From Mastigias papua (taxonomy: Eukaryota > Cnidaria > Scyphozoa > Rhizostomeae > Mastigiidae): a stretch of 64,000 nt of DNA. The position numbers and the translations under genes were made by a program. Positions 31,001-40,325 of this stretch are shown here, piece after piece (position 1 is the stretch's first letter; each line of letters begins with the position of its first letter). The DNA is taken from NCBI GenBank assembly GCA_964019165.1, contig OZ025281.1, positions 3,665,240 to 3,729,239 on the forward strand, in the 5' to 3' direction. The notes beneath the pieces are model-generated. The model searched no databases and was not told the origin of the DNA. It worked only from the letters and a program-made list of their open reading frames with translations.

Positions 31001-31584
31001 TGCAGATTGAAAATTGATGAAACTGAGCGATGTTTGGCCTAAAAGTAAGGCTATAACATTGGTATTTTGCCGAAAAATGACCAAAATTGAAATTGATTTA
31101 TTTTGAGTGCAGAGTGAAAAGTGATGAAAATGAGCGATTTGTGGCCAAAAAGTAAGGCTATAGTCTTGGTATTGTGTTGACAAATGACCAAAATTGAAAT
31201 TGATTGATTTTGATTGCAGATTGAAAAGTGATGAAAATGAACGATGTTTGGCCAAAAAGTAAGGCTATAACCTTGGTATTTTGCCGAAGAATGACCAAAA
31301 TTAAAATTGATTGATGTTGATTGCAGAGTGAAAAGCGATGAAAATGAGCGATTTGTGGCCAAAAGGTAAGGCTATAACCTTGGTATTTTGCCCAAAACGA
31401 CCAAAATTGAAATTGATTGACTTTGATTGCAGATTGAAAAGTGATGAAATTGAGCGATGTATTGCCAAAAAGTAAGGCTATAACCCTGGTATTTTGCCGA
31501 AAAATGACCAACATTGAAATGGATTGATTTTGATTGCAGATTGAAAGGTGATGAAAATGAGCGATGTTTGGCCAAAAAGTAAGG

Positions 31585-32740
31585 CAATAACCTTGGTATT
31601 TTGCCGACAAATGAACAAAATTGACATTGATTGATTTTGATTGCAGATAGAAAAGTGATGACAATTTGCGATTTATCGCCAAAAAGTATGGCTATAACCT
31701 TGGTATTTTGCCGAAAAATGACCAAAATTGAAGTTGATTAACTTTGATTGCAGATTGAAAAGTGATGAAAATGAGCGATTTTTGGCAAGAAGTAAGGCTA
31801 TAACCTGGGGAGTTTGCGGAAAAATGACCAAAATTGACATTGATTGATTGTGATTGCAGATTGAAAAGTGATTAAAATGAGGAATTTCTGGCCCAAAAGC
31901 AAGGCTATTACCTTGGTATTTTGCCGAAAAATGACCAAAATTGAAATTAATTGATTTTGATTGCAGATTGACAAGTGATGAACATGAGCGATTTTTGGCC
32001 AAAAAGTAAGGCTATAACTTTGGTATTTTGCCAAAAAATGACCAGAATTGAAATTAATTGACTTTGATTGCAGATTGACAAGTGATGAAAATGAGCGATG
32101 TTTGGCCAAAAAGTAAGGCGATATCCTTGGTATATTGCCGAAAAATGACCAAAATTGAAATTAATTGATTTTGATTGCAGATTGAAAAGTGATGAAAATG
32201 AGCGATTTTTGCCAAAAAGTAAGGCAATAACCTTGGTATTTTGCCGACAAATGAACAAAATTGACATTGATTGATTGTGATTGCAGATAGAAAAGTGATG
32301 ACAATTTGCGATTTATGGCCAAAAAGTATGGCTATAACCTTGGTATTTTGCCGAAAAATGACCAAAATTGAAGTTGATTAAGTTTGATTGCAGATTGAGA
32401 AGTGATGAAAATGAGCGATTTTTGGCAAGAAGTAAGGCTATAACCTGGGGAGTTTGCGGAAAAATGACCAAAATTGACATTGATTGATTGTGATTGCAGA
32501 TTGAAAAGTGATTAAAATGAGCGATTTCTGGCCCAAAAGCAAGGCTATTACCTTGGTATTTTGCCGAAAAATGACCAAAATTGAAATTAATTGATTTTGA
32601 TTGCAGATTGAAAAGTGATGAAAATGAGCGATTTTTGGCCAAAAAGTGAGGCTATAGCTTTGGTATTTTGCCGAAAAATGACCAGAATTGAAATTAATTG
32701 ACTTTGATTGCAGATTGACAAGTGATGAAAATGAGCGATT
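31585..32740. repeat. Tandem 6-mer higher-order repeat, offset 640 bp
   Basis: Six units from about 31,585 recur at about 32,225 with an offset of 640, two bases short of 6 x 107. Shared rare variants include CAGATAGAAAAG, ACAATTTGCGATTTAT, CCTGGGGAGTTTGCGG and GGCCCAAAAGCAAGG. Confidence 0.85.
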
Positions 32741-34125
32741 TTGGCCAAAAAGTAAGGCGATAACCTTGGTATATTGCCGAAAAATGACCAAAATTGACAT
32801 TGATTGATTTTGATTGCAGATTGAAAAGTGATGAAAATGAGAGATTTGTGGCCACAAAGTAAGGCTATAACCTAGGTATTTTGCCGACAAATGAACAAAA
32901 TTGAAATTAATTGATTTTGATTGCAGATAGAAAAGTGATGACAATGTGCGATGTTTGGCCAAAACGTAAGGCTATACCCTTGGTAATTTGCCGACAAATG
33001 ACCAAAATTGAAATTGATTGACTGTGATTGCAAATTGAAAAGTGATGAAAATGAGCGATTTTTGGCCAAAAAGTAAGGCTATAGCCCTGGGAGTTTGCCG
33101 AAAAATGACCAACATTGAAATTAATTGATTTTGATTGCAGATTGAAAAGCGATGAAAATGAGCGATTTTTGGCCAAAAGGTAAGGCTATAACCTTGGTAT
33201 ATTGCCGAAAAATGACCAAACTTGAAATTAATTGATTTTGATTGCAGATAGAAAAGTGATGACAATGTGCGATGTTTGGCCAAAACGTAAGGCTATACCC
33301 TTGGTATTTTGCCGAAAAATGACCAACATTGAAATTAATTGATTTTGATTGCAGATTGAAAAGTGATGAAAATGAGCGATTTGTGGCCACAAAGTAAGGC
33401 TACAACCTTGGTATTTTGCTGACAAATGAACAAAATTGAAATTAATTGATTTTGATTGCAGATAGAAAAGTGATGACAATGTGCGATGTTTTGGCCAAAA
33501 CGTAAGGCTATACCCTTGGTATTTTGCCGATAAATGACCAAAACTGGAATTGATTGACTGTGATTGCAAATTGAAAAGTGATGAAAATGAGCGATTTTTG
33601 GCCAAAAAGTAAGGCTATAGCCATGGGAGTTTGCCGAAAAATGACCAACATTGAATTTAATTGACTTTGATTGCAGATTGACAAGTGATGAAAATGAGCG
33701 ATGTTTGGCCAAAAAGTAAGGCGATAACCTTGGTATATTGCCGAAAAATGACCAAAATTGAAATTAATTGACTTTGATTGCAGATTGAAAAGTGATTAAA
33801 ATGAGCGAGTTTTGGCCAAAAAGTAAGACTATAACCTTGGTATTTTGCTGAAAAATGACCAACATTGAAATTGATTGATTTTGATTGCAGATTGAAAAGT
33901 GATGAAAATGAGCGATTTTTGGCCAAAAAGTAAGGCTATAGCCTTGGGAGTTTGCCGAAAAATGACCAACATTGAAATTAATTGATGTTGATTGCAGATT
34001 GAAAAGTGATGAAAATGAGCGATTTTTGGCCAAAAAGTAAGGCGATAACCTTGGTAGTTTGCCCAAAAATGACCAAAATTGAAATTGATTGATTTTGATT
34101 GCAGATTGATAAGCGATTAAATGCG

Positions 34126-35325
34126 TCCTTTAATAATCACAATGCATATGATAAATGTCAATTGGATATGTTAGTAGGCTAATAGAGTAAGAATAATAGG
34201 CATAGTCTTTTTTTAGCAGAATCACATTGCAAAATCACAGCAATTTGAAACAGCGGTGGACGTCAACTAAATTTGTAGAATACAGCACTGATTCATTTAT
34301 CAGATTGTTGAGGTGTTTTTAAGCTAGAGAACAACTAATTATTCCTGGGGAATCTCTTGTGCTCTTCTGAGTTCGTTGAGGACATATCTGTTGCGAGGTA
34401 TTCTCGGTCCGCAACAAACCTCTTTATTCTCCAAGCAAAATTTGCACAGCATAGAACTGACGACATCCCAGCGTTTTATTGTCTAACATGTAACAGAGAA
34501 ACAGTTTCAAATTAACCATTTCTCACTCTGCTTACTAAAAAGTTCTAGAGTACTTGCTACAATTTATGCTACAACGAGCAATAGTGCCCTTCCCCCCTGT
34601 AAACAATATTGTGTGAAGCAAATATGAGCAACTCGAGGGGTAGAAGCTAACTAAATAACTAGGGGGCTCATGTATAAGGTCCAGTATTTCAAAACGAGGC
34701 TATCTATCCTATCCCAAAACGAGGCTATTCAACAATGGAAGCAATGATTTAGAAGTAGTGGCGCTTCTACAGTATATCATTGAATGGAATCTCTTCAGGA
34801 ATAACCTTGTCGATTCAGCTGTACTATGATACTTGACAAAGTCAGGTATTGCTTGGAATAACTAGGGGGGCACTAGTCCCCCAAAATAAGAAAAAAATAA
34901 CCAGGGGGTTGAGCCCCCTGAGTCCCCCAGCTCTACACCACTGGGTAGAAGTGATACATGAGTAGATAGTTACTGGTTCTGACTATCGAATCAACATTGG
35001 ATATGGGTTTTAGACTTTAACTTGTAATGGGTTTTAGACTTTAACTTGCTATGGGTTTTAGACTTTAAATGGTGTCACGGAAAAGTGGCAGTGGTTGAAA
35101 ATTCATAAAATTGATTGGGTGCTTCAACTACTCTTGGCAGGCATTGTAGGTCAAGTTTTTCATAATCAGAAACTAAACTAGCTACAATCTTCGACATAAA
35201 TTACTGGACATTTGTTGATCTTTACGTGGCCCCTTTTACCAAGGTCAATGCTGTTACTGACGAAGAATTTCAGGCTTCATACGAGGAGAAGCTATTTTCA
35301 CTGAAATCTTACGAAAGAACATCAT
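34126..35325. other. Unique flank of the array, no gene recognised
   Basis: The array ends within a unit; after GATTGATAAGCGATTAA the sequence is no longer related. No convincing coding frame is visible here. There are short repeats: GAGGCTAT-containing phrases near 34,690-34,730, and a G/C-rich inverted segment near 34,862-34,940 (GGGGGGCACTAGTCCCCC, then GGGGGTTGAGCCCCCTGAGT), which may be the end of a mobile element. No promoter or polyadenylation signal could be assigned. Confidence 0.6.
35003..35069. repeat. Three tandem copies of a 24-bp repeat
   Basis: ATGGGTTTTAGACTTTAA followed by CTTGTA or CTTGCT occurs three times head to tail, the third copy incomplete. This is a short minisatellite with no coding role apparent. 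Confidence 0.9.
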
Positions 35326-36048
35326 TCATTGGTGGGGGAGGGGGAAATCTAGCGTCATAATCTTGAGCAGACAGTCAGGAAATATTTTGTCCATGATTGT
35401 AGATCGAGGAAAGTAATAACAGATTATGGTGGGGAACAAATAAAGCCCAAAAGGAGTCGCTAGCACAAGCAGGGGCAACCTGCATGTTAGGGTTCGACAG
35501 TGAAGTACAGTAGACTTTCTGAATGTGGGTGGCGTACTGGCAGGAGATAGAGGACCTGGGTCTTTATGAGAAAATGTGCCTAGAACACTAGAGGATGTTA
35601 GACACATGTGCAAACGATCACATTTTTCAACAAACACATGCAGAAAAATTAAATGCTGGGCCAGATGTCTCTTCTTCATCAAAAATTCCCCAGTAATGTA
35701 AAACAAAATATCAGGTATCCTGAAAAGGCGTGCAGACGGTCATACGTTTTACCTGACATTTGATGTTAAATCAAACATTAGATAAATTCTTAGAACTGGC
35801 CCCTGGTTTGTGCTCAAGGAAAGTTAACACTATGGAAAGCTGGAAAGGAGCAGTTAAAAATTAGCTCAGCAATACACCATAGACAGGAGCATAGCTATGC
35901 GGGCCCTAAGCATGACTATTACAGACTTGCAGCTGCCAAATAAAATAATCTCAAAATGGGCACAAGTGAGCAAGAAAAAGCCAACTGAGAGTAGACATAT
36001 GACTAGGGAAGGTCCACGACAACATGTAAGCTTAGCTTTTGCCTAAAG
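35326..36048. other. Non-repetitive stretch, one doubtful minus-strand ORF
   Basis: The reverse strand at 35,326-35,706 can be read as a 126-codon frame, but it matches no family I know, has no signal peptide at its start and contains a Pro/Ser-rich middle. The opposite strand is broken by stops. I do not call a gene here. The rest, to 36,048, shows nothing recognisable. Confidence 0.4.
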
Positions 36049-36129
36049 GTGGGAGTAGTGAAAGCTTTAATGGGTTTCGTCAGTAGATTCATGATGGGGT
36101 TGATCATCCAGAGAGTTATTTTGAGTCAC

Positions 36130-36440
36130 ATAGAGACAACCAGGTGGCCATTTGGGGTTATCCGGAGAATCATTTGGGGGTTATCCGGAGGATCATTTAT
36201 GGTCATCCAGGGGGCCACTTGGGGTCGTCAAAGAGATCAATTGGTGCCATGTTGGGATTCATTTGGAGTCATTTGGGGAAGGGCCATTTCAGGTGAATTT
36301 TAGTCACCTAGGGGGTCATCTTATGTCATCAAGAGATCATATAAGGTCATCCTGGGTGTCATTTAGGGTCATCCTGGGTGTCATTTAGGGTCATCCAGGG
36401 TGTCATTTAGGGTCATCCAGGGGGTTATTTAGAATCATCC
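36130..36440. repeat. Degenerate minisatellite with GGGTCATCC core
   Basis: From about 36,337 to 36,440 a 22-bp phrase, GGGTCATCCTGGGTGTCATT plus TA, is repeated about four times (variants CCAGGG and GGGTTATT). Upstream, from about 36,130, the same GGTTATCC, GGTCATCC and CATTTGGGG phrases occur at irregular spacing, so the array decays to the left. Two overlapping short + strand ORFs are by-products of the repetition. Confidence 0.8.
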
Positions 36441-36573
36441 TGAGCATGATGCTTGTAGAGGGTCATTTAGATCCGCCATCGGGTCTTCTGGGGCCATCCT
36501 AGGGTTTATTTGTGGTCATCCCATAGGTCAGTAGATTCATGATTATTCTAAAACATTGATTAGTCATATTACA

Positions 36574-36765
36574 AAGAAGTATGAAAATATCTTTTATTTG
36601 GCAAGACATGTTTCGGATAAACAACATCTATCTTCATTAATTAAATACAGAAAAATAATAATAGCTGTCAAGTAATAATCGTTCTTTTTATTTAGCAACT
36701 ACTGAATGCGAATGATGCTTATCCTGAACATGTCTTGCCAAACAAAAAATATTGTCTCATTTCTT
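36574..36765. mobile_element. Foldback (MITE-like) element, about 190 bp
   Basis: The left arm, containing TTTGGCAAGACATGTTTCGG and starting near 36,574, is the imperfect reverse complement of the right arm ending near 36,765, which contains CTGAACATGTCTTGCCAAAC. Arms are about 50 bases with an AT-rich centre. There is no coding capacity. Target site duplication was not resolved. Confidence 0.75.
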
Positions 36766-37800
36766 CGCATTATATCTAACCTTGTCATACTGAGGAACGT
36801 AGGGGGAATATCCTAAAAGTGATATTTTGAAGTGAAAAATTCTGAAATTTACATGGCAGTAAAATATGAAATAGATTAAATGATGAGTTTCGTATCCTTT
36901 CTATTAATACTTGTCCCCTTATTATAGTACTACATGCACTTCTGTATATGACTCTTAGCTATCGCTGTACTCTATAGACATTTGATTTCGACTGTGCACG
37001 AAAATGTCAATGTTTCAGAATGAGCCTGAGACTATCAGAAAGCCTCTCTTCACTAAATATAGAAAGATAATTGGCGTAGAAATGGCAAATCTCAACGTCA
37101 CTGGCCTATTAATACCAAACCAAACACAGCTAAGCACCATACAATGCCAAAAGTATCAAGGTAACTAACAAGTAGATGAAAGACACATGTGTACAGATCA
37201 ATAGGCTTCTTATTAATAAAAACTCTAATTAGGATGTTTACTTTTTTCATTAACTATTTTTTATCTTAACAAGTAGTTGTAATAGGGTTTTATGTAGTAT
37301 CTTTTACTTTTAATTGCTTTTAAATTTATTGTTAGTAGTTAAGTGGAGGGCCCTTTGAAAATCAGCTTCATTGCTGAAGAGTGACCTTCCTAAAATATAT
37401 GAAATACATGAAATATATGAAATATATTATATGAATAGATACTTTTAGCACGACATACATCCTGCTGAACAATCCAATAGCAATGGATGCAAATTTTGAT
37501 GCACAGTTCTTTCAAACCATGATCGAATAGCTCTGAACAGAGCTTGTGCTTAGGTTCCTTATTAAAAAGTTCAAATTAGGTATTCCCAACTTGACAATAA
37601 AACTCCTTTAAAAAAGAAAAATTCCCTCATAAGATAAAGAAGTGCATTGCAGATTATTAGCATGATTTGTACAGAGAGTATTGAGTGAAGATTAATTCAA
37701 GGGAACCTAATCCTATGACTATTGGTCGGGAAAAAGGGAAAATGTTTTAGTACACTGTCCTGATGTTCCCGCTTTTTAGAGCAATAGTGAGGTTTTGTTG
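36766..37800. other. AT-rich intergenic or intronic sequence
   Basis: No coding frame or RNA gene is recognised. A small tandem repeat of ATGAAATATA-like phrases lies at about 37,395-37,432. If the neuropeptide exon at 38,289-38,399 is real, this stretch may hold its intron and later exons on the minus strand, but none could be identified. Confidence 0.5.
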
Positions 37801-37805
37801 TAACA

Positions 37806-38214
37806 ACCGCCCGTTTACACGATGTCGGATTCATTCGGATCCGATACGTTTTCATTACCGTATTGGCCTTCCGTATACACGAAGACGATGATGAATGCAG
37901 TATGATTTCAATACGTTTATGGAAATGGTATGAAATGAATATGGTATTGTGTAAACACCCCAATCCGCTATGATTTTATACCGGATCGATTATGAGGCTG
38001 TTCTTTCTATTATCTCTGCTGGCCTCATAATCAACCCGGTATGAAATCATATCGGAATGGGGTGTTTACACGATATCGTATTGATTTCATACCGTATTCA
38101 TAAGGATATTGAAATCATGCCGTATTGATCATTGTCTTCGTGTAAACGGCAGGCCAATATGGCATGAAAGAACATATCGGATTCAAATGAATCCGATATC
38201 GTGTAAATGGGGTC
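37806..38214. mobile_element. Long-palindrome MITE, about 410 bp
   Basis: The whole segment is one near-perfect inverted repeat. The left end (CCCGTTTACACGATGTCGGA) pairs with the right end (reverse complement CCCATTTACACGATATCGGA), and the match continues through arms of about 190 bases with a loop near 38,010 (TTCTTTCTATTATCTCTGC). GTTTACACGA-like phrases recur inside each arm. It has no coding potential, so it is a non-autonomous foldback DNA transposon. It lies just downstream, on the minus strand, of the putative neuropeptide exon and so probably inside that gene's intron. Confidence 0.88.
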
Positions 38215-38288
38215 TATTATTTTTGTGAAATACTACAGTAGACCAAACAAAGAGACAATATATGACAACACCAAAAAATAGAGCTAAC

Positions 38289-38399
38289 CTCGGCTTGACG
38301 CTTTCCCCACATTTGCAATCCGCCACTCGTCAAACTGTGAACTTCGCAGACGGCACACAGACCAACAACCAGAATGAAAAGTAAGGCTCTTTTGCTCAT
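38289..38399 (-). CDS. Putative secreted neuropeptide precursor, first coding exon
   Basis: The exon starts with ATG at 38,399 and encodes 37 residues. Residues 1-22 form a clear signal peptide: short basic start (MSKR), hydrophobic core (ALLFILVVGLCAVC), and a likely cut after EVHS. LTSGGLQMWGKR follows at once. Gly-Lys-Arg after Trp is the standard signal for dibasic cleavage and C-terminal amidation, so the predicted product is a peptide ending in Met-Trp-amide. QAE follows and then GAG/GTTAGC, a plausible splice donor at 38,288, after which the frame soon stops. An active peptide directly after the signal followed by an exon break resembles AKH/GnRH-type precursors; the Trp-amide end also recalls cnidarian Wamides. 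The peptide fits neither consensus well, so the family is left open. Downstream exons on the minus strand were not found. An octamer ATGCAAAT lies just upstream (38,433-38,440). Confidence 0.55.
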
Positions 38400-38432
38400 C
38401 TCGGGTTTTTGCCAATTTAGCTATTATCTCTT

Positions 38433-38440
38433 ATTTGCAT
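38433..38440 (-). promoter_or_regulatory. Octamer ATGCAAAT upstream of the neuropeptide exon
   Basis: The POU-factor octamer reads ATGCAAAT on the minus strand about 34 bases upstream of the start codon of the putative neuropeptide exon. POU factors act in neurons across animals, so this fits, but one 8-base match in AT-rich DNA is weak evidence. Confidence 0.2.
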
Positions 38441-39170
38441 CGGTATCCAATTGTATTCAAGCTGAGTGAAGACGAAATGCATTAGCCTGTTCATTTTATA
38501 CAGTAACACATACCACAAACACGCATGTTTTTACATCTACCGTTAATTTGCAGGATTAGAATGGCATTATTCGCAAAAAAAGCTATCAAATTATTGTACA
38601 ACAAGTGCATACGTAGTAAAAAATGCTCTGGAATTGGCAGATTTTCCTTAAATAATAGACACAAATACGTGTTATGCGATAGAGGTAGCATTTAACGAGC
38701 GCGCGGTGGAAAATAGACAAAACATATGAGGTGGGATTATCCGTCAGATTAGGAAAAGCTCCTTTTGCATAGCATCTTTCCCTAGAAATAGTTGCATCGA
38801 TTTAAAAATGTGCTTTACAAAAATATGAATAAATCTTCTCTTCATTTAATTATATCTCTTCTTTTTTCTTTTTATTTATGCACAAATTATCGAGCATTGG
38901 GGCGTTTGTAGCGTGCTCATTCATGCGTTGAATACACTGGCATTCGCATCGCACTTCAAAGAGATTACCAAAGTCCATTTTCATTGATTCATCTGCTGAT
39001 CATTGATCAGTGATTCATTGATTTACTTCATTGATTAATGGAGAGGACTACCATATTGAGTGTTGAATCTTATATAAGTTTCTTAACACAATGATTCGGT
39101 AATGAGAAAAGTTTGCACCTGAGGGGAGCTGGATAACAATATATGCTTCCTTTTTTATACGAATATAGTT
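38441..39170. other. AT-rich intergenic region
   Basis: No supportable coding frame was found. The 66-codon minus-strand frame at 38,491-38,691 has no recognisable domain. Around 38,985-39,040 there is a cluster of TGATTCATTGAT phrases. Confidence 0.5.
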
Positions 39171-39172
39171 CA

Positions 39173-39390
39173 GGCATAGTTTAGACAGCGCATTTTGAGG
39201 GGAGCGAAATAAATTACTGCCCTTCAAAAAATCTAAGTGTCAATTAAATTCGCTCATAATTCACTGTCTAAATCCAAGAGCGAATTGACGTATTAAATTC
39301 GCTCATAATTCTCCCATGAGAGCGGTAATTATGGGCGAATTTAATTGTATTTAATTCGCTCCGCTCAAAATGCGCTGTCAAAACTATGCC
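39173..39390. mobile_element. MITE with terminal inverted repeats, 218 bp
   Basis: The left end, GGCATAGTTTAGACAGCGCA, is mirrored at the right by TGCGCTGTCAAAACTATGCC. Arms of about 37 bases include TTTTGAGGGGAGCGAA. TCA on both sides (39,170-39,172 and 39,391-39,393) may be a 3-bp target site duplication. Inside, AAATTCGCTCATAATTC occurs twice directly and is partly mirrored by GGGCGAATTTAATT. There is no coding capacity. Confidence 0.82.
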
Positions 39391-39393
39391 TCA

Positions 39394-40198
39394 TAAACAT
39401 ATCAAGGCTCGAATTCTCTGAAATTTAAGAACAATTTAAGGATAACGCAGCGCTGAAGCTTCAATAACGTTTATATTTTTGCTGATTTGAGTTTGCTCTA
39501 GGAAACAGAGTAAACATAAGCTTCACTTATTCGGTTAGGGAGTCATTACACTTTTATGCCATTCCTCAACTATTCGGTGAGTGTCTTTTACACATTTTTG
39601 ATAATAAGAATATAGGCTATACAGGATTAATGTTTGAAATTGCTAAAAAATTTACGAATAATTTAAGACTAGTTTTAGGTTCAAAATCGAACACTACTAA
39701 GAATATTGAGGCTCAGTGAAAAATAGGTATTCTTATAGAAAAGTGTGTATTTCAGGAAAAAGCAATTCACTCTGCAGGGCAGTGTCAGTAGATATGTTTA
39801 ATCAGTCACTAATGTACCTGTTCGAACAAGTAGTGATGTAATTTGCCCTTTTGTATACTTCTCTAAAGAAATGGCCACGGCTGTGCCATTGCCAATCAGG
39901 CTCGCAGCTAGGAATTGTGGGGGGCAGGGGGTCTTGTCCACAAAGTAAAGGGGGCAATAACATGTAATTTTAGAGAATATAACTTAGAATACTATTTCAG
40001 ATGTAAAAGCGGAAGAATTATAACAGGGTCCTTAATTTATTTTGCCTTCAGGTATCTGATAATTATAAGCAGATCTACTTATGAAGATGCAAAAAACAGC
40101 TTCATAATTTTCCAAGGAAAAAGGAACTTTTATCTTTTTGGAGAAGAAGGGTAGTGGTCTAGTGCCCAGGACTTTATCCATAGTTTCGCGTCTAAGTA
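39394..40198. other. Intergenic region, no gene recognised
   Basis: Both strands lack a convincing frame; the short frames at 39,915-40,223 overlap each other on opposite strands and show no domain. Confidence 0.5.
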
Positions 40199-40325
40199 TC
40201 ATGGCAAAACTCTCTTTTCTCAAGGCAAAACTCTCTTTCTCACAGCAGAACTCCCTTTCTCAAGACAAAACTCTCTTTCTCACGGCAAAATTCTTTCTTT
40301 CATGGCTAAACGTTCTTTTGTACAG
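40199..40325 (+). repeat. 20-bp minisatellite, copy 1 (direct)
   Basis: CACGGCAAAACTCTCTTTCT-like units are repeated about six times head to tail with substitutions (CAAGGC, CACAGC, CAAGAC, CATGGC at the start). The same family occurs in reverse orientation at 46,316-46,510, on the other side of the Pao element. Confidence 0.85.

Larger units (their letters stand above)
1..34125. repeat. Tandem array of a 107-bp unit, about 318 copies
   Basis: The same unit recurs every 107 bases from base 1 to the last partial unit starting at 34,051. Landmarks in order are TTGGTATTTTGCC, AAATGACCAAAATTG, TTGATTGATTTTGATTGCAG, AAAAGTGATGAAAATGAGCG, TTTTTGGCCAAAAA and GTAAGGCTATAACC. Copies differ by scattered substitutions and rare 1-2 base indels, and no unrelated sequence interrupts the array. 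It runs off the left edge, so its true size is unknown. The unit has no protein frame that survives a simple linear read on the + strand. On the - strand it is open in almost every frame, which gives many 70-400 residue ORFs that look compositional. Each unit also carries acceptor-like and donor-like splice signals on the + strand (see the next entry). It could be a pericentromeric or interstitial satellite, or an amplified micro-exon gene. The array itself is certain; its role is not. Confidence 0.98.

Noticed and set aside
193..34066. Dozens of minus-strand ORFs of 60-408 residues across the array, with motifs such as NLQSKSIN, HFSAKYQGYSLT and GKIPRL
   Set aside because: They are the 107-bp unit read in rotating frames (107 is not a multiple of 3). 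The reverse strand of the consensus contains only one stop (TAG, from CTATAACC) in one of three frames, so long ORFs arise from composition. Units with GGCAATAACC lose that stop and give the longest ones. There is no start context, signal or selection pattern.
1..34125. CRISPR array
   Set aside because: The units are adjacent copies of one 107-bp sequence without unique spacers, and the sequence is from an animal genome.
1..34125. Centromere or telomere call for the array
   Set aside because: No telomere repeat and no known centromere box are present; location on the chromosome cannot be judged from this window.
35326..35706. 126-codon minus-strand ORF as a gene
   Set aside because: No domain, signal peptide, splice context or family resemblance; kept only as a remark.
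36049..36388. Two overlapping + strand ORFs rich in Gly/Trp/Arg
   Set aside because: They are translations of the GGGTCATCC minisatellite in two frames.
37697..37963. 88-codon minus-strand ORF as exon 2 of the neuropeptide gene
   Set aside because: Most of it lies inside the left arm of the palindromic MITE, so the frame reflects transposon sequence.
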